Below are positions 1-6,641 of a stretch of DNA of 8,346 bases, piece by piece. The notes below the pieces were generated by a model. It did not search any database. It was not told the origin of the DNA and saw only the letters and a list, made by a program, of their open reading frames with translations. The position numbers were made by a program, and so were the translations under genes. The DNA is from an uncultured Clostridia bacterium (GTDB lineage: Bacteria > Bacillota > Clostridia > JAAYHZ01): contig CALCRE010000304.1 of NCBI GenBank assembly GCA_937894465.1, forward strand, positions 1 to 8,346, in the 5' to 3' direction. Position 1 is the stretch's first letter, and every line of letters starts with the position of its first letter.

Positions 1-2150
1 TTTTCCCAAAACGCGGTATGCCACTTTGATACCGCTTGTAAAATTAATTGGTAGTTATTGCGGACATGCAATCCGGTTTCATTATCTTCGTCAAAATGAA
101 ATCCTGAACTATACTTCATGCTTAAATCCTCTTTCAAAACCGTCTTGTTCACAAAATCAAGCTGATAGATCTGCGGAATGCACTGAATATAGGAGCGAAC
201 CAGATCATAACGATATAATTCAGTATTGTTTTGCCCGTATGTTTTTTCAATCAACCGGACTTCTTCCTGTGGAGATGTACTTGTTATATGTACAAGGGTA
301 TTTCCGTCCAATTTCTCCGGTGCACTGCGAGTGACGGTATACTCATAGATACAATTAACATTATTAAAAACGGCTTTTATAATCGTATCATCGTTTTTTG
401 TTGCCGAGCCATCCCCCTTTTTCAAAAGGTCCATAATTCGTTTTGCCGTTTCAATATTTCGTGATTCATCTTGCAATGTCGCTTCAAGAAGAATTGCTTG
501 CTTCTCACGCATCGCTTTTCCTTTATCCGAACCTAAAAAACAATAAACACCGGATTTTAAGAGTTCTTCTTTAAATATGTGCAAGTGTTCGGTAAAGCTA
601 CGGTAGATATCAGCCATTTCCATGAGCAGGATAGCAATATCTCCGTCTACAAAATCACAACATTCGGTAAGATACTTGGCGGCGCAGTGGCGGGCGTCCA
701 CCAAATGATAAACAGTTGAAAGGTGAACATCAAACCGGCGGTCAAGATCGTTTTGCGGACAGTTTTCGTTCCATAGGCTATCGTTTCTAAGACCCGCAAT
801 CCATTTTTCATAACCTTGTTCCCCTTGAAAATAGCCATCTCTTGGCGATGCTTCAAAGGAATTAACCAACGCACGCAAAGAGCCGTTTAAAATTTCGATA
901 TCCGATGGTTTTTCGTGTTTCTCACCGAAATGTGTTATTAAAAAAGGCCAGTTTTCTGTTTCGAGATAATCCTTGTTTTCATTCAGCTTATCACCATCAA
1001 AATAGGTACGGCAGTAGAGAGTTTTACCTTTATCGCTATATCCGGTAATCGCACCCCACTCCGGTGCAACTCGCAAATTTATGGCAACAACCGGCTTCCC
1101 GTTCAAAATATCCGCGACGATCCGCTTTCGTTCTGCAACGCGAGCATCTTTATCAAGTCTGCATGCCCACACAGGCTCATAACCAATGGCATGATACAAC
1201 GGTATATCATAGGAGAAGGCCACTAATGCGTCTAGTGCGCTCCAATCCCAAACCTCACAAAAAACAATGCGATAACAAGCACCGGACATACCCATAATCT
1301 GCTCATATGTATAATCTTCACCCATAAATTTCAGTGCTGCATACAATGCCCCCGCCCAAGTGCACGGCATGGTATTGTTAGCACCCCATTCAAGAGGTAT
1401 GATACCGGGCAATATGCAGGCCGACGTATCTTTTATTTCAAGTGCCGTGCGGCTTTGGGTATAACGCAGTACGCCGTTTTCCTCACAGGATATAACATGA
1501 ATCCCATTCTTGTTCATATAAACCAGTGTCAAATATTCCAATTCATCAATACCGGGAGAGGACGGAAACGTTTCATGATTCACATGAATCTCATCCCACT
1601 TAAAATATTCGTAGTGATGCATTTTTTGTAAAACAGATTTGTATTGTTCACCGATTCCGTAATATGCCCCGATAATTTTAAAATCCGATTTTGCAGCAAA
1701 ATCTTTTGAATTGATATTTAACTCCAGAGTTTCGCCCTGCGGAACAAAGGTGTAATAAGTGCCGTCCGGAGTCTGATATTTAACCGTCAACACAAAAACC
1801 GCCGAACCGGTGACAGTGTTACCACCGATGGGACATTCCGCTTTAAATTTCAAGGTGTTTCCATCGACTGCACGGTTTACCACATCTGTTACGACAATAT
1901 AATTATCTCCGCATGTGTACCTTGCATCAAGAACCAGAAGTTCTTGGGGGATCAAGATAGAGTCTATAGATGTTCCCAACAATGCTGCAACAGCAGGAAG
2001 CAAAGCAGTTTCAGGCAGACATTTTCCGTTTTCCCACTTTGAAACGGCCTGTGGTGAAACACCCAGCGCTTCTGCGAATTTTTCACCGGTTAATCCTTTT
2101 TCACGGCGTAACAACGCTATACGGTTGCCAATTTTATAATGATCGAGCAT
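1..2150 (-). CDS. XRE-type HTH protein fused to a papain-like (C39/BtrH_N-like) region, 3' end outside window
   Basis: I translated this frame by hand: it is open for 716 codons from an ATG at 2150 to the left edge with no stop, so the gene is partial. AAGGAG lies 8 nt before the ATG. Residues 7-66 are a classic XRE helix-turn-helix (recognition helix SPQAVSKWENGK, 32-43), so it should bind DNA. Residues about 76-145 (ARYTCGDNY...) look beta-rich and faintly recall DUF3395; this is weak. Residues about 255-540 resemble the papain-like BtrH_N/C39-like fold: NTMPC with Cys263, then MGMSGACYRI, then PEWGAITGY (363-371), then a helical part with GYEKW (446-450). Where C39 peptidases have a catalytic His before the GY turn, Glu/Trp stand here, so peptidase activity is doubtful; a ligand-binding or acyltransferase-like role is possible. 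Residues about 585-716 match nothing I know. It may sense a small molecule and regulate this locus or itself. Confidence 0.85.
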   Translation of the reverse strand, partial: MLDHYKIGNRIALLRREKGLTGEKFAEALGVSPQAVSKWENGKCLPETALLPAVAALLGTSIDSILIPQELLVLDARYTCGDNYIVVTDVVNRAVDGNTLKFKAECPIGGNTVTGSAVFVLTVKYQTPDGTYYTFVPQGETLELNINSKDFAAKSDFKIIGAYYGIGEQYKSVLQKMHHYEYFKWDEIHVNHETFPSSPGIDELEYLTLVYMNKNGIHVISCEENGVLRYTQSRTALEIKDTSACILPGIIPLEWGANNTMPCTWAGALYAALKFMGEDYTYEQIMGMSGACYRIVFCEVWDWSALDALVAFSYDIPLYHAIGYEPVWACRLDKDARVAERKRIVADILNGKPVVAINLRVAPEWGAITGYSDKGKTLYCRTYFDGDKLNENKDYLETENWPFLITHFGEKHEKPSDIEILNGSLRALVNSFEASPRDGYFQGEQGYEKWIAGLRNDSLWNENCPQNDLDRRFDVHLSTVYHLVDARHCAAKYLTECCDFVDGDIAILLMEMADIYRSFTEHLHIFKEELLKSGVYCFLGSDKGKAMREKQAILLEATLQDESRNIETAKRIMDLLKKGDGSATKNDDTIIKAVFNNVNCIYEYTVTRSAPEKLDGNTLVHITSTSPQEEVRLIEKTYGQNNTELYRYDLVRSYIQCIPQIYQLDFVNKTVLKEDLSMKYSSGFHFDEDNETGLHVRNNYQLILQAVSKWHTAFWE

Positions 2151-2158
2151 GGTGTCAG

Positions 2159-2164
2159 CTCCTT
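2159..2164 (-). promoter_or_regulatory. Ribosome binding site of the XRE fusion gene
   Basis: The minus strand reads AAGGAG with 8 nt before the ATG at 2150. This fixes the start of the large left-edge gene and agrees with the HTH beginning at residue 7. Confidence 0.8.
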
Positions 2165-2180
2165 TGGTTATGATGATCTT

Positions 2181-2186
2181 ATTCTA
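2181..2186 (-). promoter_or_regulatory. Possible -10 element of the XRE fusion gene
   Basis: The minus strand reads TAGAAT (5 of 6 matches to TATAAT) about 30 nt before the start codon. No good -35 lies 16-18 bp upstream, so the promoter is weak, activator-dependent or not real. A second candidate, TATAAT at 2265-2270, also lacks a clear -35. Confidence 0.3.
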
Positions 2187-2239
2187 TCAGCAACCTAGAG
2201 AAAATCCCATACATCACGGATTAAAGATTTTTGCAATAC

Positions 2240-2256
2240 ATCAACCTAAGGTTGAT
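2240..2256. promoter_or_regulatory. 17-bp perfect palindrome, operator candidate
   Basis: ATCAACCTAAGGTTGAT has 8-bp arms around a single central base. It lies in the 133-bp gap between the second kinase gene and the XRE gene. On the minus strand it has no T-run after it, so it is a poor terminator. Its form fits a dimeric regulator site, and the HTH protein encoded just downstream is the obvious candidate. A partial copy of one half-site occurs at 2188-2197, about 51 bp away, next to the possible -10. Confidence 0.5.
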
Positions 2257-2283
2257 ATGGGTTTATTATATCAATACGCAAAT

Positions 2284-3243
2284 TTATCTTTGTAGTTCTT
2301 TTTCCAAGCTTTCTGTGTTTTCATACAACCAATTCGTTAAATTATTTATTAGGTCACATATGGGTTTATAGGTGTTGGGTATACCGTCGTATGGCGGTGA
2401 ATAATGGCATATTATCTGTTGAAAGTAATACAAATATGGTATTATTTTTATATCATATTCGCTTAAATAAAAATGTTTTACATAATGGCTTATATATCGC
2501 TTTAATCCCTCACTGCTTATTTCACCGCATTTGCATTCGGGGGCAGTAAAAGCATATGACATCATAACCTCAAGAGCAATAGGTAACTTACATGCTGAAG
2601 TCCAGTCGATGACGGTGACATTATGATCTTGAACCACCAACTGCCCGATATAAAAATCCCCGTGAGAATTTGCGTATGTAAGCTTATCGGTGTCGATGGT
2701 AAACCTCTCTATCCGCTCCAAATGTTTAATACGCTCCTTTAAAGCAGAAGTCAAAGAAGTGTTTTTTGCTTCAAGAGCTTGGTCGAGTCGCTGAAAATAC
2801 TGCTGTTTGCTCTCATTTACATGGGAAGGATCAAAAAAATTCCTGCTGAAATTGGTTTTCATCTCCACATAACCTTGCAACACATGATGGATTTGCCCGA
2901 GCAAAAGTGCTGATTTATCCATCAGCCATTTTGGAGCGGTGTTGACCATATAAGCCGTGCCCTTGATAAATTCCTGTACATGAAATTGCATTTGATCTGT
3001 TTTAACGCAACCTTCGCCGTTCTTTGTCAATAGAAATTTAGCCACCTGAATACCGTTTTGAGTTAAAAAGCGTGTGATCTTTTCCTCGTTTTCAAGATTT
3101 GGGACCGACAGGGGTAGCATTTTTACTATATACTGTTTGCTTTGTGTTTCGGCTAAATAGATCTTTGTACCGAAATATTGGTCGAGGAGCTTTAACCCGG
3201 TGATTTGTATATCGTAGTTGTCCCTAATCATCTCATTTAACAT
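2284..3243 (-). CDS. APH/CotS-like phosphotransferase (protein-kinase-like fold)
   Basis: This 319-residue protein has the layout of the aminoglycoside/choline kinase superfamily and is close to its usual length. YIVK (Lys41) fits the ATP-binding lysine and Glu52 or Glu54 its helix-C partner. HGDFYIGQ (194-201) is the catalytic loop with Asp196 as base, and VIDW (211-214) supplies the metal-binding Asp213. The loop ends in Gln201 where most APH enzymes have Asn; the HGDxxxGQ form is known from maltokinases, so the change does not imply inactivity. It should phosphorylate a hydroxyl group of a small molecule in the cytoplasm; the substrate is unknown. The start follows the two-domain GNAT stop by 2 bp, and GGAGG sits 10 nt upstream inside that gene, so the two are co-translated. 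It is the last gene of the packed enzyme run. It shares little beyond the motifs with the kinase at 5000-6145. Confidence 0.85.
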   Translation of the reverse strand: MLNEMIRDNYDIQITGLKLLDQYFGTKIYLAETQSKQYIVKMLPLSVPNLENEEKITRFLTQNGIQVAKFLLTKNGEGCVKTDQMQFHVQEFIKGTAYMVNTAPKWLMDKSALLLGQIHHVLQGYVEMKTNFSRNFFDPSHVNESKQQYFQRLDQALEAKNTSLTSALKERIKHLERIERFTIDTDKLTYANSHGDFYIGQLVVQDHNVTVIDWTSACKLPIALEVMMSYAFTAPECKCGEISSEGLKRYISHYVKHFYLSEYDIKIIPYLYYFQQIICHYSPPYDGIPNTYKPICDLINNLTNWLYENTESLEKELQR

Positions 3244-3245
3244 TG

Positions 3246-4178
3246 TTATATAACCTCCGCTTTATAAACCTTAGTAGGTCGTCCCCATGCGAAGGTGGTC
3301 AAACCGACTTCACGGAAGCCATATTTTTCATAATATCCAATCTCACCTGTAGTCACATAGAGTGTTTTGAAACCCAATTTTCCGGCTTCCGTTCGGACAT
3401 GTTCCAGGAGGAGCTTACCGTAATGGTTTCCACGCTCATCGGGATGTATAAGCAAGGGTGTAAGCCATGGTGATAGGTCTTCACTAAAAACTTCTTCTTT
3501 CGTGAAAGATCCTTTCCATCCATATACTTTGCCGCTAACAGCTTCCTTTTCGCAGAGTCCTGCCCAACCGATAACCCGGTTGTCTTTTAGCATAAAATAC
3601 CCGTGAGGTAACAGCTCTATGCTCTTTAGTACTTCTGCGGGATCTTTTGAAACAAGCTCGTTGAAATGTTCATAAAGAAGTGCCCGGCATTCATCCGCTC
3701 GTTCGGGGTGATCGCACAGAGTTAATATTAGAACGCCGTAATCCACCGCATAATTTCTACAATATTCGGTATCTGTTTCGGTATAAACATAAAAACCAAG
3801 CCTTTCATACAATCTCGCTGCCGCATAGTTTTCTTTGCGGTGATTTATATGAATGCAAGGGACATGATATCTGCGAATAAGGTGATCCATTATCAGGTGC
3901 ATTGCTTTTTCACCAATGCCTTGGTGTTGGTATCCCTCATCTATCATTAACGGATTGATGTATCCGCTAATACCGTCTTCATCCAAGCCGCAGCCAATCA
4001 AACCCACATAGTCTTCACCGCTCTTAATTGCATACAGATCGGTATGTTCTTCATATCGGCTTATACCTATCCAGTATACATTGGGAACAGTAAATAACAG
4101 TTTCTGTTCTTCGGAAACAGACAAACCACAGATTTCCAACCAGTTATCTACATTTAAGGGCTCAATAGTTATGTTCAT
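3246..4178 (-). CDS. Two-domain GNAT N-acetyltransferase
   Basis: I start this gene at the ATG at 4178 (MNITIE...), giving 310 residues. That ATG overlaps the methyltransferase stop as ATGA, whereas starting at 4241 would only add 21 residues read out of frame from the methyltransferase gene. Residues 1 to about 145 form one GNAT domain resembling diamine/spermidine acetyltransferases, with acetyl-CoA loop QHQGIG (84-89) and ARLYERLGF (121-129; Tyr124 is the usual proton-donor position). Residues about 152-310 form a second GNAT with ERGNHYGK (248-255) and IGYYEKYGF (280-288). In the second loop His252 replaces the consensus glycine (R/QxxGxG/A), so its acetyl-CoA binding may be altered. The family transfers acetyl groups from acetyl-CoA to amines. 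No strong ribosome site precedes it, so it probably relies on coupling to the methyltransferase. The substrate is unknown. Confidence 0.85.
   Translation of the reverse strand: MNITIEPLNVDNWLEICGLSVSEEQKLLFTVPNVYWIGISRYEEHTDLYAIKSGEDYVGLIGCGLDEDGISGYINPLMIDEGYQHQGIGEKAMHLIMDHLIRRYHVPCIHINHRKENYAAARLYERLGFYVYTETDTEYCRNYAVDYGVLILTLCDHPERADECRALLYEHFNELVSKDPAEVLKSIELLPHGYFMLKDNRVIGWAGLCEKEAVSGKVYGWKGSFTKEEVFSEDLSPWLTPLLIHPDERGNHYGKLLLEHVRTEAGKLGFKTLYVTTGEIGYYEKYGFREVGLTTFAWGRPTKVYKAEVI
3254..3258 (-). promoter_or_regulatory. Ribosome binding site of the second kinase gene
   Basis: GGAGG on the minus strand, inside the last codons of the two-domain GNAT gene and 10 nt before the kinase ATG at 3243. 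It supports that start and coupling to the upstream gene. Confidence 0.75.
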
Positions 4179-4999
4179 TCCATATCGTTTTCCAGTATGA
4201 AGCACAGCGTATCCCCTTCTCCCGTGTACGGACTTCCACACACATCATCAAATACACCTTTTAGCGAAAACCCATAGGAAGATACCTCGCCGGTCAACCT
4301 TTGAACGGTATACGCAGTATCCCATATCAGATAATCTTTGATACCATTTTCACCAATTATCACATATTGATCGACAGCGACCGTGTTATTTTCATAAAGA
4401 TATGTTGCCTTAAGGCATATGTGCGGTTCTGCGTTCCAAAAGCCGCCGTTCTTATGAAGTGACCAAGAGGGTGAGGTGTTCTTACTTAAAAATTGTTTCT
4501 CCGTGAATACATCCAATATAAACAACCCACCCGGCTTAAGGGCTTTATACACCTTCCCCACAAGCGTTTTTCGCTCATCAGGCGTAAGTGCGGCATAATC
4601 CCCGTAAATCAATGTAATTGTGTGGAACTTATCAATATAGTTAAGCTCCAAGTAGTTCTTGCGAATGTATTCGGTTTTTTTATCTTTGCTTTGGGCATAA
4701 GCGATAGAGCGTTTGGATAAATCAACACCGGTTACGTCATAACCCATGTCTGAAAATCTTTTTGTATATAACCCCGGTCCACAACCAAGGTCAAGAACTT
4801 TTCCATTTGCAGGAATGACATCAGAGAGCCATTGCACAGAGCGATCTATAAACTTATGTTTACGGCTCGCAGCATCCCGTTCGGGATTTAAGTGAGCTTC
4901 AAGCATACCTTTAGAAATGTGCTCGTCATCCCAAAAGGCTTCTGTACTTCTTTGCCAGAGTGTTGGTTTCTGTAACAAACGAAATAAATGATCAATCAT
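4175..4999 (-). CDS. Class I SAM-dependent methyltransferase
   Basis: This 274-residue protein has a Rossmann-type methyltransferase core. Motif I is VLDLGCGPG (68-76), Asp93 ends strand 2 (VTGVDLS) to hold the SAM ribose, and LKPGG (154-158) precedes strand 5. The length suits a small-molecule methyltransferase, and I see no rRNA-methyltransferase signature, so a metabolite or drug substrate is likelier than 16S rRNA; this is inference. The N-terminal AFWDDEHISK...EAHLNP segment recurs in clostridial methyltransferases of unassigned function. Its ATG abuts the stop of the upstream kinase gene (TAGATG), with GAGGAA 7 nt before it, and its own stop overlaps the next gene by 4 bp. It is the middle gene of the packed run. 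Confidence 0.88.
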   Translation of the reverse strand: MIDHLFRLLQKPTLWQRSTEAFWDDEHISKGMLEAHLNPERDAASRKHKFIDRSVQWLSDVIPANGKVLDLGCGPGLYTKRFSDMGYDVTGVDLSKRSIAYAQSKDKKTEYIRKNYLELNYIDKFHTITLIYGDYAALTPDERKTLVGKVYKALKPGGLFILDVFTEKQFLSKNTSPSWSLHKNGGFWNAEPHICLKATYLYENNTVAVDQYVIIGENGIKDYLIWDTAYTVQRLTGEVSSYGFSLKGVFDDVCGSPYTGEGDTLCFILENDME

Positions 5000-6145
5000 C
5001 TATACATTCCTCATTTCGTAGATTTTTTGGAGTGCATTAACACCCTGATTCTTTTCTTCTGGGTCTTTCGAAAACATATACTGTTGCATCATACGGTATC
5101 CGAACTTGATGAGAATCATTGTCAGAATAAAATTCTCATCTATCGGCGGCAGTTTAGTATACTCCGAAACACCTTTTAGGTAAACCGGTACAAGTCGCCG
5201 ATAATTTTCCTCAAACCGCCCGACATCCATTCCATCCACAATCAAGCTTGCCATATCCTCACCGAGAAAACCCCAACCGGCTGTGTCCCAATCAATCACC
5301 CTTATTTCACCGCCCGAGTAGAATATGTTTTCATTCCAAAAATCCCGATGGCACAACACGATGGGAAGTCCCTTCAACATATCGAATATTTCGTCCTTTT
5401 GGTCGTCAATATCAATTAACATCTGCTTCAGGTGGTCGGGTATATCACATCCTCTTGATCTTAAGCATCCGTATTCAAAGGATTTACTCTCAACTAACTG
5501 AATGTCACCGTCTTTGAGCATCTTTTTCAAGAACCCCGGCATACGGCACGGCTCGGATATGAGAAAGTCATATGTAAATGACTGTGTATGCCATTGATTG
5601 AACTCCCTTTCTAAAAATCCCTCATCACCAAGACATGATATGCTTTTAAACTCATCTTGCCGTTTGGCGATTCTACCTTGAAAACGTCCCAATTCCCACG
5701 TAGCTTGTTCAAGCATTTCGATGGTGAGGTCGCAGCCGGATACACCGTCTATATACTCCATCCAAATTTCCATGTCATTGTCTCTAATCTCCGCATAATG
5801 ACATTCCGGCCATCGGAGCGCAGTTATAAACGCCGTACCGAGGTTGCTTTGATATAGGTCATACTCCCTGCGCCATGAATTCAGGTCACCGGGGCGTTCC
5901 CATTTCTTCTGTTTCTTCCATACTACTTTATAAGGTAAGTTTGAACCGTCAGTAGTTTCTGCAACACCCGTAACAAGACGAACATCACCCAATGTTCCCC
6001 CTTGCAGTTGTTTTGTCTGATAATCAACATGAATGACGGCTCTTCCGAGCAACTTACTTAATACATGTGTCAATATCTTAGGTTGGACATGCTTCATAAA
6101 TTCATAATACTCCTGATATACACCATCACCGGTTTTATATGTCAT
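5000..6145 (-). CDS. APH-family phosphotransferase
   Basis: This 381-residue member of the APH/choline kinase superfamily carries a glycine-rich LQGGTLGDV (47-55), likely ATP lysines in YKVVWKK (72-78), a probable helix-C Glu94 in WRREYDLY, the catalytic loop CHRDFWNEN (265-273; Asp268 base, Asn273 metal ligand) and VIDWDTAGWG (283-292; Asp285). All key residues are present, so it is probably active on a small-molecule hydroxyl. It is long for an antibiotic APH (about 260-300). The ATG at 6145 overlaps the short GNAT gene by 11 bp, with GGTGAG 8-9 nt upstream. Met17 at 6097, with AGGAG about 12 nt before it, is an alternative start that would remove the overlap and fit many relatives. The methyltransferase starts directly at its stop. 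It differs strongly from the kinase at 2284-3243, so recent duplication is unlikely. Confidence 0.88.
   Translation of the reverse strand: MTYKTGDGVYQEYYEFMKHVQPKILTHVLSKLLGRAVIHVDYQTKQLQGGTLGDVRLVTGVAETTDGSNLPYKVVWKKQKKWERPGDLNSWRREYDLYQSNLGTAFITALRWPECHYAEIRDNDMEIWMEYIDGVSGCDLTIEMLEQATWELGRFQGRIAKRQDEFKSISCLGDEGFLEREFNQWHTQSFTYDFLISEPCRMPGFLKKMLKDGDIQLVESKSFEYGCLRSRGCDIPDHLKQMLIDIDDQKDEIFDMLKGLPIVLCHRDFWNENIFYSGGEIRVIDWDTAGWGFLGEDMASLIVDGMDVGRFEENYRRLVPVYLKGVSEYTKLPPIDENFILTMILIKFGYRMMQQYMFSKDPEEKNQGVNALQKIYEMRNV
5007..5012 (-). promoter_or_regulatory. Ribosome binding site of the methyltransferase gene
   Basis: GAGGAA on the minus strand, 7 nt before the ATG at 4999 and inside the last codons of the upstream kinase gene. 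It supports the start that abuts the kinase stop. Confidence 0.65.
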
Positions 6146-6464
6146 TTTGAACGCTCACCGCAAACTCCTCTGCGAACTTTAATGCGAATCCTCCAACCCC
6201 TTTATGTTTATACATATGATCAACGATCAACATTGATATCCAAATATCGGATTTATGTAAACAGTTCATCTTTAACCATGCGACGGAAATATGATCGTCC
6301 ATAATAATAAAATTAATTTCATGGGAGTCTTTGTTTTCCACCAAGCATTCATTCCATTCATTCGTTGAAATGGGATTTCCGTGCAACACACCCCTGTTTT
6401 GTTCATAAATGATATGGATAAAAGGGATATCTGCTTGATTTAATTCTCTGACATACAACTTCAT
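6135..6464 (-). CDS. Short GNAT acetyltransferase, apparently C-terminally truncated
   Basis: The start at 6464 (MKLYVREL...) is preceded by GGAGG at 8 nt; an earlier ATG at 6503 has no such site and adds non-family residues. The protein is 109 residues, against about 140-170 for a full single GNAT. It opens with the usual beta1 (YVRELNQADI) and reaches motif A as MLIVDHMYKHKGVGGFAL (acetyl-CoA loop KHKGVG). It then stops at VQNDI, where strand 5 and the motif B Tyr region (NxxAxxLYxxxGF) should follow. The next gene begins within its last codons. It is either a remnant left by a deletion that joined it to the kinase gene, or a partial domain that still binds acetyl-CoA. Lacking motif B, it is unlikely to be a normal acetyltransferase. 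It is the first gene after the internal promoter. Confidence 0.7.
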   Translation of the reverse strand: MKLYVRELNQADIPFIHIIYEQNRGVLHGNPISTNEWNECLVENKDSHEINFIIMDDHISVAWLKMNCLHKSDIWISMLIVDHMYKHKGVGGFALKFAEEFAVSVQNDI

Positions 6465-6472
6465 TAATGAGA

Positions 6473-6477
6473 CCTCC
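6473..6477 (-). promoter_or_regulatory. Ribosome binding site of the short GNAT gene
   Basis: GGAGG on the minus strand with 8 nt before the ATG at 6464. It decides that start over the upstream in-frame ATG at 6503. Confidence 0.8.
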
Positions 6478-6574
6478 GTATTCCGGTTCGTTTTGGAATT
6501 CACTGTTCCCGATATGGGTTAAGCTAAAACTACCATTACCTTTCGAAGTAAACAGTCGAATACAAACTTCACAT

Positions 6575-6589
6575 ACAGTATATCACTGT
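6575..6589. promoter_or_regulatory. Inverted repeat over the operon promoter, operator candidate
   Basis: ACAGT-ATATC-ACTGT: perfect 5-bp arms around a 5-bp centre, covering the proposed -10. A protein bound here would block or reshape the promoter. The adjacent AraC-GyrI regulator is one candidate, although AraC proteins more often bind direct repeats; the XRE protein is another. Confidence 0.4.
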
Positions 6590-6606
6590 CAATAATTCAA
6601 AATCAA
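6577..6606 (-). promoter_or_regulatory. Probable promoter of the five-gene enzyme run
   Basis: Minus strand: -35 TTGATT (6601-6606), an 18-bp spacer and -10 TATACT (6577-6582). Transcription would start near 6570, giving a leader of about 105 nt before the short GNAT gene. It lies in the 177-bp gap after the AraC gene, the only sizeable gap upstream of the run. I see no clear terminator between the AraC stop and this promoter, so read-through is possible. Confidence 0.5.
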
Positions 6607-6641
6607 AGTGCTTTTCAATTATGAACCAAACTGTATTGGCT

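Noticed and set aside
26..464. Plus-strand ORFs at the left edge
   Set aside because: They are antisense to the XRE fusion gene, which is continuously open there; no ribosome site or recognisable motif.
647..874. 75-codon minus-strand ORF
   Set aside because: It lies inside the long XRE fusion gene in another frame; its translation has no family-like pattern.
1915..2173. Plus-strand ORFs opposite the XRE helix-turn-helix
   Set aside because: The minus strand encodes a clear HTH here; the plus-strand frames are its mirror.
2240..2256. Palindrome as an intrinsic terminator of the enzyme operon
   Set aside because: No T-run follows on the minus strand and the arms are A/T-rich; an operator is likelier.
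4179..4241. Upstream ATG for the two-domain GNAT
   Set aside because: The extra 21 residues overlap the methyltransferase gene and do not resemble a GNAT N-terminus; the ATGA overlap start at 4178 begins exactly at beta strand 1.
6465..6503. Upstream ATG for the short GNAT
   Set aside because: No ribosome site; the ATG at 6464 has GGAGG at 8 nt and begins at the first GNAT strand.
6587..6592. Perfect TTGACA as a -35 box on the minus strand
   Set aside because: No acceptable -10 lies 16-19 bp downstream; TATACT is only 4 bp away. The TTGATT/TATACT pair is better placed.
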